Shown here piece after piece: positions 24,553 through 32,421 of a stretch of 35,567 nt of DNA; the stretch's first letter is position 1, and each line of letters begins with the position of its first letter. The translations under genes and the position numbers were made by a program. The notes under the pieces are model-generated. The model saw only the letters and a program-made list of their open reading frames with translations. It made no database searches and was not told the origin of the DNA. This DNA comes from Desulfobacterales bacterium HSG16 (GTDB lineage: Bacteria; Desulfobacterota; Desulfobacteria; Desulfobacterales; HSG16), in contig JAUCGE010000024.1 in assembly GCA_030377965.1 (NCBI GenBank), positions 1 through 35,567 on the forward strand, in the 5' to 3' direction.

Positions 24553-26190
24553 ATGAATCTGAGAACTTGTGTTGATCCAACAGGACGATTTGTATATGGA
24601 ATACATAAACCTCATTTTTTTGTTGAAAATATGCGAGAACATGATCATATCTCATCTCTTGGAATCTTTGATGACGGACAAAATCATGAAAATCTGGCTA
24701 ATTTTCCGACAGGGCCGGTAAATGTCGAGTCAGCAGACCGGATTTACGAAATTCCCAATGCTTTTCCTTTCAAGGGAGTGACATATATATCTGAATCATG
24801 GGCTATACCAAAATCTGAAAACCCGGATTCTATTTTTCTGCCCGAATCACCAAAAACTTCTTTTTCCAATGTGATAAAAAAATGGTTCAAAGATCCAGAC
24901 ATATCGTCTGCAAAGATCCAGGAACTCTACCAAAATCTTCCCGCACCTGTCCTTCTTACCCTGGCTAAGACCTCGACAGATAAGATAGACCTTTCCTGTA
25001 TGGCTCATATGGCATGTAAATTTGTGCTTGATCCTAAAACAGAGAAACCTTGCGGGCTTGAATATGAAAAAGATAAAACGGGTAAGATAAGACCCGTTAT
25101 TTACAATCATGACCTGTTCGAGGTGCTTGCCAATAACATATATCTTGCAGATGATTTCAGACAGGCAATGGTATTAAGGCCAGGTGTACAGGGAGAAAGT
25201 GAAATCATGGGCGAATGGATGGTTCAAGCCGAAGATGGCCCAAGCCATGTATTTGAATATTTAAGGCAGAACAGCTATATCCCCTGGGGTCATTATGCTG
25301 CCAATATGGCAAATGATGCGGTACGCTACCGGGTCAATGATTTGAAACCTTCGGATATGGAAGGTATGCGTCACCTTTATTATCAGCGGACATATTTGCA
25401 GATGGCCCGGTTGGTCGGAGTAAAAATACCGGATCGCAGAAGAACCCTTACTGTTGATGAACTTGAAAATCTGCGTATAAAAATTCTTTCTGGCCTAGTT
25501 TCAGAAAAAACGGTTTCAGAAAAAAAAGTGAAATTCAGCAAAACTTTATGGGGCTGGAATTACGGATTCGATTTTTCTCCCACAGGATATCGGCTTCATG
25601 CTTCTCATCAGCAGATTCACCAGCAGTTTGCCATGATTCCGGCATCCATTCCGGCCAAAGGATTCAAAAACCGGGAGCTGCCATGTTTCGGATGCGGAGA
25701 TATGATAGCGGATTTCATACGGGATTATCGTGAAAAAACAGGTAAAATATTTTTTGATGTCTATATTGAAGCCATCTTGAACAATGAAAGAACAGACGGA
25801 CGCACAGACAAAGACAGCAGCCTCATAGTCTATAAAGACGACCGGGTAATGGCATTTGTTCCAAAGGCTCAGACCTCACAATGGGAAATTCAGCTCATGC
25901 CTCTGTCTCCTGTCGGCAACATCCTGGAAACTGATTTGATAACCCGAAAATCTCTTGATACTGCCATGCTGGCCTGTGTCAGAACACTTGGATTGATGGG
26001 AGCTGAAATGATAACGAGCATCGAATATTCCAAACCTGTCGAAGATAAGGATACCGGTCAGAGACTTTTATATGCTTTTTTGCCCAAACTCCCTATATCA
26101 CCAGGCGGGTTCAGTGAAGCCCAATTGCGATGGATCAATGGCCATTTTCCGGAAGATTTTGCTCTGGCATGTCGAAAAAAAATGTCATAA
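24553..26190 (+). CDS. Poorly characterised protein with GalT/HIT-superfamily-like features
   Basis: 545 residues, soluble, no signal peptide. The first 340 residues match nothing I recognise. Residues 347-365 (YRLHASHQQIHQQFAMIP) resemble the HPHxQ active-site region of galactose-1-phosphate uridylyltransferases, with H352 in the nucleophile position and A350 where the first histidine is expected. A CFGC pair follows (C378, C381), and VYKDDRVMAFVPKAQTSQWEIQLMP resembles the second HIT-like repeat of GalT. A nucleotidyl-transferase or related phosphoryl-transfer activity is a guess. It has a good ribosome-binding site (GAGAGGA). It sits 241 bases after the HD-GYP gene and convergent to the PilZ gene. 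Confidence 0.6.
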   Translation: MNLRTCVDPTGRFVYGIHKPHFFVENMREHDHISSLGIFDDGQNHENLANFPTGPVNVESADRIYEIPNAFPFKGVTYISESWAIPKSENPDSIFLPESPKTSFSNVIKKWFKDPDISSAKIQELYQNLPAPVLLTLAKTSTDKIDLSCMAHMACKFVLDPKTEKPCGLEYEKDKTGKIRPVIYNHDLFEVLANNIYLADDFRQAMVLRPGVQGESEIMGEWMVQAEDGPSHVFEYLRQNSYIPWGHYAANMANDAVRYRVNDLKPSDMEGMRHLYYQRTYLQMARLVGVKIPDRRRTLTVDELENLRIKILSGLVSEKTVSEKKVKFSKTLWGWNYGFDFSPTGYRLHASHQQIHQQFAMIPASIPAKGFKNRELPCFGCGDMIADFIRDYREKTGKIFFDVYIEAILNNERTDGRTDKDSSLIVYKDDRVMAFVPKAQTSQWEIQLMPLSPVGNILETDLITRKSLDTAMLACVRTLGLMGAEMITSIEYSKPVEDKDTGQRLLYAFLPKLPISPGGFSEAQLRWINGHFPEDFALACRKKMS

Positions 26191-26225
26191 AATTTATCGA
26201 CAAAACCCATTTTCCAGAGCCTGCT

Positions 26226-26315
26226 CATTCCAATGCAGTTACTTTAAATAAAAGGGGAAATACAGAAAAAACGAGTCTCATTTTTACAGTCAGGGATACT
26301 GGTGCTGGTATTCAG
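26226..26315 (+). pseudogene. Relic of a histidine kinase HATPase domain
   Basis: In one plus-strand frame this stretch reads HSNAVTLNKRGN, then SLIFTVRDTGAGI. The first part matches the kinase N-box (SNAVKFTKRG), the second the strand and first glycine box (VRDTGAGI). The spacing is about 21 residues, shorter than in the intact kinases here. Nothing kinase-like flanks it and there is no start signal. It seems to be the remains of another kinase gene between the GalT-like gene and the PilZ gene. Confidence 0.6.
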
Positions 26316-26322
26316 CTCTTTT

Positions 26323-26610
26323 TCATGAGAAAAGATAGGATTCAGAATCAGGTACGAATTCAAAGCCATATGACATTCCATCTTTGGACTGGTCTGCCCA
26401 TACCAGTTGAGCCTCCCGTTCTTTTATCTCACCGTCGGCTTCAAACCGCATTCTTATTTTTATCGGAAAATCTGTTCGAAACCGCACTCCGGTTTCCGAC
26501 ACATCAATTGACTTGGCACCGATGATGTCAGCATCCACGTAAAATTCCACCTTTGTTTCCATTTTGTATCGTCTTGCACATCGCTTATTCGACGAGTTTT
26601 CATCGGTCAT
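26323..26610 (-). CDS. PilZ domain protein (cyclic-di-GMP receptor)
   Basis: 95 residues, a single PilZ domain. The binding signatures are present: RxxxR at R10 to R14 (RCARR) and DxSxxG at D36-G41 (DVSETG), then the strand pattern ending in LVWADQSKDGMSYGFEF. It should bind cyclic-di-GMP and pass the signal to a partner. On the minus strand AGGAG lies a few bases before the ATG. It is 31 bases from the end of the lipoprotein gene upstream, so the three minus-strand genes may form one unit. The nearby HD-GYP phosphodiesterase makes a functional link plausible. Confidence 0.88.
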   Translation of the reverse strand: MTDENSSNKRCARRYKMETKVEFYVDADIIGAKSIDVSETGVRFRTDFPIKIRMRFEADGEIKEREAQLVWADQSKDGMSYGFEFVPDSESYLFS

Positions 26611-26641
26611 GGTATTATTCTCCTTTAATCTGAAAACATCA

Positions 26642-27250
26642 TTATTTTTTTTCGATCCAGGTGTCGTCTTCCTGTTGAATCTTTTCTCCAGGTAATGCGT
26701 TTTCAGCGTTCAGCTTCCCAAAAATTCGCTGGATACGGGGCAGATTTTCTTTTGTCAAATTTTCATTGGTTTCGATAACACGCCTCATAATCACTTCCCT
26801 GGCCTCGTTGCTCTGCAAAATTACTGCCTCTAATTCTTCGTCTTGATAACGCAGGGCAAACTCCTTCAGTTCTTCGGGAACATTCTCATCACCACCATCA
26901 TTTCTGTTAATACCAAAAACCTTCAGGAGTCCTTCTTTATTCTCACCGACCCATCCGAGCGTTTTAAATCGCTGGATATCATCGGCATGAAAGGAAAGCA
27001 GCTGCATGGCTGTTACAGCATCCTTGTGTTCCTGGCTGTGTTCAGGCGGCTTCCTAAGTTTTCCCCTGGCATCCACGCCCCGGACAGATGCAACCAGCAG
27101 CATTTCTCTGTCCAGAGAGTTATAAGTTCCCAATACCTGGTTTTCAAGGGCAGTTCGTTCACTCAAAACTTCGACATTGACATTTGCCAGAGTACACCCA
27201 GCAGCAAAGGCCAGGACAAAAAGATTCAATATCCTGTAATATTTATTCAT
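26642..27250 (-). CDS. DUF1318/YdbL-like lipoprotein
   Basis: 202 residues from the ATG at 27250, chosen because AGGAGAAGG lies just upstream; a longer frame from 27298 would add 16 residues and displace the signal peptide. The hydrophobic start ends in FVLAFAAGC with lipid-attachment Cys19. CTLANVNVEVLSERTALENQVLG follows, then a helical region, and the end PGEKIQQEDDTWIEKK matches the DUF1318 family (E. coli YdbL). In E. coli YdbL belongs to the YdbH-YnbE-YdbL system linked to phospholipid movement between membranes. Its place 19 bases after the large AsmA-like gene supports that role here. Confidence 0.8.
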   Translation of the reverse strand: MNKYYRILNLFVLAFAAGCTLANVNVEVLSERTALENQVLGTYNSLDREMLLVASVRGVDARGKLRKPPEHSQEHKDAVTAMQLLSFHADDIQRFKTLGWVGENKEGLLKVFGINRNDGGDENVPEELKEFALRYQDEELEAVILQSNEAREVIMRRVIETNENLTKENLPRIQRIFGKLNAENALPGEKIQQEDDTWIEKK

Positions 27251-27269
27251 ATCAACCTTCTCCTGTCTG

Positions 27270-30200
27270 TCATTTGAAAATGAAATTTCCTTTTTCATCC
27301 ATCGCCATAAACTTTGCGGACGCTATATTCAATAACTCGATTATCTGCCTGACTGTCGCAAAATGTTCTTCATAATCTTCCAAGCCGACAATACTTGTTA
27401 TATTTAACCTTTCCACTCTGGGAATGTCAATGGGAACGCCTTTAACCTGAATCTGTCCGCTCAAAGAAAGATTCCCGTTTTTTATGTTAACATGAATCCA
27501 TTTCGGGCTTCCGGTGCGGACCAGCCCGCGCTGTGAAACGACAGCCTCGTTGCTTTCATAAGGATCTATGGCATACAGGAGGCGGTCAAAAGCCAGCGCT
27601 CCGATATGGCTGAACCGAATGTCTGCATTCATACCCGACAGCAATCCGTCTATCTGGCCTGCCAGGGGAAACGAAATAGCCATCTGTCCGCTTATTTCAG
27701 TATCTTTGCTGGCATTTTCAACCTTATTTTCATTTTGAGTCTGAGATAAAAAACGGCTTGTGTCCAGGCCAGAAAACGCAAGCTGAATCCTTATATAAAA
27801 TTCTTTTTGTCTTTTTAATAAGGTAACAGCCCCCAGAATAGTTCCGCCCAGAAAATCCACCTGAAAATAATCCAGATTGGGAAGGCCGTTATCAAGGAAA
27901 AAATCGAACAGAGAATGGTCAATAGTGACTGGCAGAGGTGCGGCATTAACATGAACTGACTGAAATGAGAGAGCAGGATCTTCTTTGACGTGTCTTTTGA
28001 GTGTCTTGAAAACTTCATTGCTGGTTTCAGGTGAGCTTAAAAATTTGCTGCTGGCATCAGACTTCATCACTTCCACAGACAGAGCGGATTCATCCTCTGC
28101 GGCTGTTTTCTTTCCTTTTTTGGCTTTTTTATCCGAAAGCTTCAGTGTTTTTTCAAGATTCAGCCCAGATTTCAATTGGATAATTTTTATCATATCCCCA
28201 AAACTTATGTCCATGCCAGGAATTTTACTCCATGTTTTTACCCCAATTGATTCTTTCGGGATAAAACTAATTTCCATCCCCATATTCATGGAACCACCGA
28301 TTTTCAACTCTGGAACCAGCATCGAAAAATCAGATCCGTCAGCCAGCATAACGCCTGTCTTGATATCTGCTCCAACATTTTTAAATACACGGTCAAAAGA
28401 GGGAGTCAGCGTTTTTTTCAATATCCTGTCCATATTGTAAACCCTGATATCGAATTTTTCCGTAAGCTTTAAAGGTGAAATGGTAAGCGCCTGGGACAGA
28501 TCAAGGCTTTGAATGCCATTGTGCTTTCCTTTTATTGTAAATGCCAGGTTCAGTGGCTTTTTCAACCTGCCCTTTCCCGGAATCCGAGCAATCTTTTTGA
28601 TATTAGCTTTCCCTGAGATCAAACCTTTACCGGTTTTTCGATTAAATCGCCAGGAAAACGGATCTGGTGTGGAAACAGAGCCGATATCAAGGACACCATT
28701 TCCTTCAACAGGCAGGTAAATCTTTAATTTTTGTGCAGATGCAAAGCCTGCAATTTTATCGATAAATCCTATATCCGATTTCAGGTTTATGCCATTCCCT
28801 TTTGTTAGAACCGCAATTTCCCCGTCATTGGGTAATCGTCCTGAAAACTGCCAGTCAAGTCCGAGTTTACCCCCGATTTTAAATTTTTTATGAACCATCT
28901 GAACAATTTTTCTGGGTAATCCAGACAAAAAGATTTCAATCCTGCCCTTTGTGGAAACAGCTTTTTTTCCAAGATCAACTGCGTCTGCTGAAAAAAGTTT
29001 CACCTTTAACATTTTTTTGAGGCCAATTGACGCACTGGCATTTCTGACATCGGCACTTAAAGGATCAAGGGATCGGATGATAATTTTTTTTACTGCGGCA
29101 GTCATATCAAGGCCGGTAGCTATCTTCCCAATTTGTTTATCCGTAATATCAATTCGGGGGGCTGTCATCTTCATATTACCAATACTCATATCAATAAGGG
29201 ATTTTCCGGCCATCTTACATGTGGCAGACAAAAAATGGCTGAAATCTTTGATATTAATCAATCCTGGCATTTTGATCTGTCCGATACCAAAAGATTCATC
29301 GAATGTAACAGCAGCCTTAACACCGAACATGGATTTAGGGGCATTTTCGATATCTGCAACTTTTACCGAACAATCTTCCATTTTCACTTTTCGAACTTCG
29401 ATTTTTTGCGGCCCCTTGATATTTATGCTGTCCAATGAAAAAGACGCTTTTAAATCCACATTTTTTGGAAAGAGATTTTTGATGTCGGCAATAAATTTGT
29501 CCAGAGTAAACAAAAATTTTCCGGTTTCAATCTCGTTTTCCTTGTCCTTTATTTTAAATCTGGGCAGATTGACTGCCAGATTATCAACTTGAACCCGGCT
29601 TTCTCCCTCCGGCATTACACCGTTTAAAAGACATTTTTCCAGATCAATCAAAAAAAGGTTTTCCAGTTGTTTTTCATCCCAGGTAATATTTTCAGGCACA
29701 AAGGGCATTGCAAGAGTAAAAATATCCCTGGCATTTACCATAATCGGCCCTGCTGTCACATTCATCTTGATTGCCGCAGTATTTTTTGCATCGATTTCGC
29801 ATTTCCAGCCAATACGTGTTTTTTCAAAAAGAGCAATCTGACCACTGTCAATAATAAGGGTCATGGTTTCAGGGGTAAAATTGCCTTTATGAGCGATCTT
29901 TGCATCAACAGGCCCGATCCTGCGTTTTTCGAGTAAGCCGCCTGAAATAGCTATTGCATCTGCATCAAGCCTGGTATCGAAAACAAGTTTTTTTAAATCT
30001 TCTGCGTTCGCTTCAAGAAAAAAACCGATTTTCCCCTTTATCAAAGTTCCTGCTGTTTCAGGAGGCAGAAAAGCTTTAGCAACAGCAAATAATTCTGCCA
30101 GGTCAACATCAAGTTCTGCCAAAACTTTTTTTTCCCCGGCACTGGCTGAAAAGGCAAGTCTGGTTCCGGGCAGTTCTGCATCTGCTTTCACTTTACTGTT

Positions 30201-30965
30201 TTCGATATCAAGCATGCCCTGCTCGTCAAAGATATTTTCTGCTGAAATTTTCAAGGAAACCGGAGGGATATTATTACCATCCAGTATTATTCTGGAACCC
30301 AGATCAAGGTTTATGGGCGCACTCAAAACAGAGGGCGCATCCAGCTTAAAACCAGCATGTTGCAATTCGAGCAATGCTCCGGTTATTTTATCATCCGCTT
30401 TGAAATTGATTTCACTCAATTCAATTCGGGTCTGGACATCTAAAGGGAGGGATATGGGTTCTTTTTTGCCTGTTTCAGGCCCTTTTCCAGGCTCTGGTTC
30501 TGTTGTTGAAGGTTTTTCATCAGGGCCTGCTAATTTTTCGAGCAAAGCCTCAATATTTGTCTTTCCATTTCTGTCCCGGATCAGGTTTACATTCAAGTTT
30601 TTTACATCAATATTTAAAAAAATCTTATCATGCCGGACAGCATCGAACCTGAGCTTGAGTCCTGCACTGCCAACAGAGATCATGGGATTGTCCGAAAATT
30701 TCGGATCATCTTCGAGTCTGAGTCCTGAAACTGAAATGCCTTCTGTCCATCTCCATCTGAGACTGTGAAGGTGAATGGATCGTCCAAGTATACCGGAAGC
30801 CTGGGTTTCTAACGAAATTTTGAACCAGCTGCTCGAAATAAGGCGGGGCAGAAAACCGATTAAACAGACCATGAAACCAAAGGCCAGAAAGGAAAAAACA
30901 GTTCCCCATAGGAGCAATCTCCTTATAATACCGCGTTTTTTTCGTTTTTTTTCAGGTTCAGGCAT
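27270..30965 (-). CDS. Large AsmA/YdbH-like envelope protein
   Basis: 1231 residues. A basic N-terminus (MPEPEKKRKKRGIIRR) is followed by one membrane helix (about 15-38), and the rest is a long periplasmic body rich in beta-strand repeats. Early AsmA-type features are LRLEDDPKFSDNPMISVGSAGLKLRFD and LNVNLIRDRNGKTNIEALL. The C-terminal part has VDFLGGTILGAVTLL and SGQIQVKGVPIDIPRVERLNITSIVG. Proteins of this group (TamB, YhdP, YdbH) are thought to form hydrophobic grooves carrying phospholipid to the outer membrane. The following DUF1318 lipoprotein points to the YdbH branch. The 200-base stretch before it (30966-31165) shows no gene. Confidence 0.8.
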   Translation of the reverse strand: MPEPEKKRKKRGIIRRLLLWGTVFSFLAFGFMVCLIGFLPRLISSSWFKISLETQASGILGRSIHLHSLRWRWTEGISVSGLRLEDDPKFSDNPMISVGSAGLKLRFDAVRHDKIFLNIDVKNLNVNLIRDRNGKTNIEALLEKLAGPDEKPSTTEPEPGKGPETGKKEPISLPLDVQTRIELSEINFKADDKITGALLELQHAGFKLDAPSVLSAPINLDLGSRIILDGNNIPPVSLKISAENIFDEQGMLDIENSKVKADAELPGTRLAFSASAGEKKVLAELDVDLAELFAVAKAFLPPETAGTLIKGKIGFFLEANAEDLKKLVFDTRLDADAIAISGGLLEKRRIGPVDAKIAHKGNFTPETMTLIIDSGQIALFEKTRIGWKCEIDAKNTAAIKMNVTAGPIMVNARDIFTLAMPFVPENITWDEKQLENLFLIDLEKCLLNGVMPEGESRVQVDNLAVNLPRFKIKDKENEIETGKFLFTLDKFIADIKNLFPKNVDLKASFSLDSINIKGPQKIEVRKVKMEDCSVKVADIENAPKSMFGVKAAVTFDESFGIGQIKMPGLINIKDFSHFLSATCKMAGKSLIDMSIGNMKMTAPRIDITDKQIGKIATGLDMTAAVKKIIIRSLDPLSADVRNASASIGLKKMLKVKLFSADAVDLGKKAVSTKGRIEIFLSGLPRKIVQMVHKKFKIGGKLGLDWQFSGRLPNDGEIAVLTKGNGINLKSDIGFIDKIAGFASAQKLKIYLPVEGNGVLDIGSVSTPDPFSWRFNRKTGKGLISGKANIKKIARIPGKGRLKKPLNLAFTIKGKHNGIQSLDLSQALTISPLKLTEKFDIRVYNMDRILKKTLTPSFDRVFKNVGADIKTGVMLADGSDFSMLVPELKIGGSMNMGMEISFIPKESIGVKTWSKIPGMDISFGDMIKIIQLKSGLNLEKTLKLSDKKAKKGKKTAAEDESALSVEVMKSDASSKFLSSPETSNEVFKTLKRHVKEDPALSFQSVHVNAAPLPVTIDHSLFDFFLDNGLPNLDYFQVDFLGGTILGAVTLLKRQKEFYIRIQLAFSGLDTSRFLSQTQNENKVENASKDTEISGQMAISFPLAGQIDGLLSGMNADIRFSHIGALAFDRLLYAIDPYESNEAVVSQRGLVRTGSPKWIHVNIKNGNLSLSGQIQVKGVPIDIPRVERLNITSIVGLEDYEEHFATVRQIIELLNIASAKFMAMDEKGNFIFK

Positions 30966-31165
30966 AGTCTGTTATTTGTCCAATTATCCTGTATTTAAGA
31001 CCAGTCTAAACGATTGATGCCTTATATTCAAGCCTGATATTAAAAAAGATTTTTTTCTCTTTGGATTCCTTTAAATTTCTCTGTGAGGTAAGTCCTTGAG
31101 ACTTATTGTAAAATCAGAGGATTAGTGGATTGTCTGTAAAACAATGCCTGGTCACGGCTTTAAGG

Positions 31166-32173
31166 TTAAAACGTCAGAGTGGTTCCGGGCGATACAGCTT
31201 TGAATGACTCATCATTGATTTTCATTGTCTGTTTTGCGGATTCAAGTTTTTTAATCGGTTCATCCAGAGGTTCGTCTGATAGAATAAATGTTCCCCAATG
31301 GATGGCAATAGATTTTTTCGATTTGATGTCAAGATGGATTTGAACAGCTTCTTCTGGATTTACATGCTGATAGGCCATAAACCATCGAGGCGCATAAGCC
31401 CCTATTGGCAGTGCTGCCAGGTCAAAAGGTCCAAAACGCCGTCCGATTTCGACAAAAGTGGGACTGTAACCAGTATCTCCTGCAAATAAAAAGGAAAAAT
31501 CGAAGGCTTTGACAATCCATCCCGCCCATAAAGTATTGTTTCTTGCAAAAAGCCCCCGCTTGCTCCAGTGTTGAACAGGAATCGCATGGAAAACCACATC
31601 ATCTGTAATATACGTATCCCACCAATCCAGTTCCTGGACATTTTTTACGCCTGCCCGTTGAAACCATTTTTTGAGTCCGAGCGGAACCAGAAAAAGCGTC
31701 TTGTGACCGTTTTTTCTTTGACGCAGTTTTTTGATGGTGTTTTTATCCAGATGATCATAATGATCGTGTGAAATGAGTACCACATCAATTTCTGGAAGGT
31801 CTTGAAATTCAACCCCTGGCTCTGCGACTCTTTCAGGGCCTGCCCATTGAAACGGAGATGCTCGTTTTGAAAAAATCGGATCTGTCAGGATATTGATTCC
31901 CTGGATCTGAATCAGCAGAGTTGAATGGCCTATCCATGTAATGGTCTTTTTCCCCCGGTCAGGCTCCTTCAGGAAGGCAGGATTATTTTTCCCTGGGACA
32001 AACTGCATGGGGCATGGTGATTCATGAAAAAATTTCTGCCATCTCCACTTAAAAAAATCTGATATTCCCGCATGTTTTTTATAATAAAGATTTTTAAACC
32101 TTCCATTTGCATGATGCGGTTTCTTTTTTTTGTTTAAAACTGCCAAATTCCGTTTTGAAAAATATTGTCTCAT
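31166..32173 (-). CDS. Metallo-beta-lactamase-fold hydrolase (NAPE-PLD/UlaG-like)
   Basis: 335 residues. ITWIGHSTLLIQIQGINILTDPIF opens the fold. The metal motif HxHxDH is SHDHYDH (H136, H138, D140, H141), with FAGDTGYSP and AIHWGTF as later ligands. The arrangement matches bacterial proteins related to N-acyl-phosphatidylethanolamine phospholipase D and RomA. A phosphodiesterase action on phospholipid or a similar molecule is likely by family. The first 50 residues are basic and have no signal peptide. It is transcribed away from the GlpA-like gene, with 248 bases between them. Confidence 0.88.
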   Translation of the reverse strand: MRQYFSKRNLAVLNKKKKPHHANGRFKNLYYKKHAGISDFFKWRWQKFFHESPCPMQFVPGKNNPAFLKEPDRGKKTITWIGHSTLLIQIQGINILTDPIFSKRASPFQWAGPERVAEPGVEFQDLPEIDVVLISHDHYDHLDKNTIKKLRQRKNGHKTLFLVPLGLKKWFQRAGVKNVQELDWWDTYITDDVVFHAIPVQHWSKRGLFARNNTLWAGWIVKAFDFSFLFAGDTGYSPTFVEIGRRFGPFDLAALPIGAYAPRWFMAYQHVNPEEAVQIHLDIKSKKSIAIHWGTFILSDEPLDEPIKKLESAKQTMKINDESFKAVSPGTTLTF

Positions 32174-32253
32174 AAAAAAACTTTCTCACATTTGTGCCAG
32201 ATTAAAAAAACATCGGCTTGTCGGATAGATTGTCCCGACCTATTATATGACTT

Positions 32254-32393
32254 GATAATGCCGTCCATGTGTGTTACGCGAATATCAGGCTTCAAATTAA
32301 ATGATCGGGATCTTTCCATATGAATGGGGTAGCAGTGACCTTATATTCCATGATCCCGTAAGAGTCTCTGTGGGCATTATCTTGAAGCCTGAT
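32254..32393 (+). promoter_or_regulatory. Structured leader region before the GlpA-like gene
   Basis: Three inverted pairs are present: GATAATGCC (32254-32262) with GGCATTATC (32373-32381), ATCAGGCTTCAA (32283-32294) with TTGAAGCCTGAT (32382-32393), and CGGGATC (32306-32312) with GATCCCG (32352-32358). The first two cross, so they would form a pseudoknot or alternate structures. The sequence AAGCCTGATATT also occurs at 31030-31041. A regulatory RNA, an operator or a repeat remnant are all possible. Confidence 0.4.
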
Positions 32394-32421
32394 TTTATAC
32401 AATATAAACAGGATTTGAGAG

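Noticed and set aside
26130-26525. Plus-strand frame of 131 residues across the GalT-like stop and the PilZ gene
   Set aside because: It overlaps two better-supported genes and has no start signal; only its inner part is meaningful, as a kinase relic.
28951-29592. Plus-strand frame of 213 residues opposite the AsmA-like gene
   Set aside because: The minus-strand frame is continuous over 3.7 kb with AsmA-type features; this frame has no family likeness and is a shadow.
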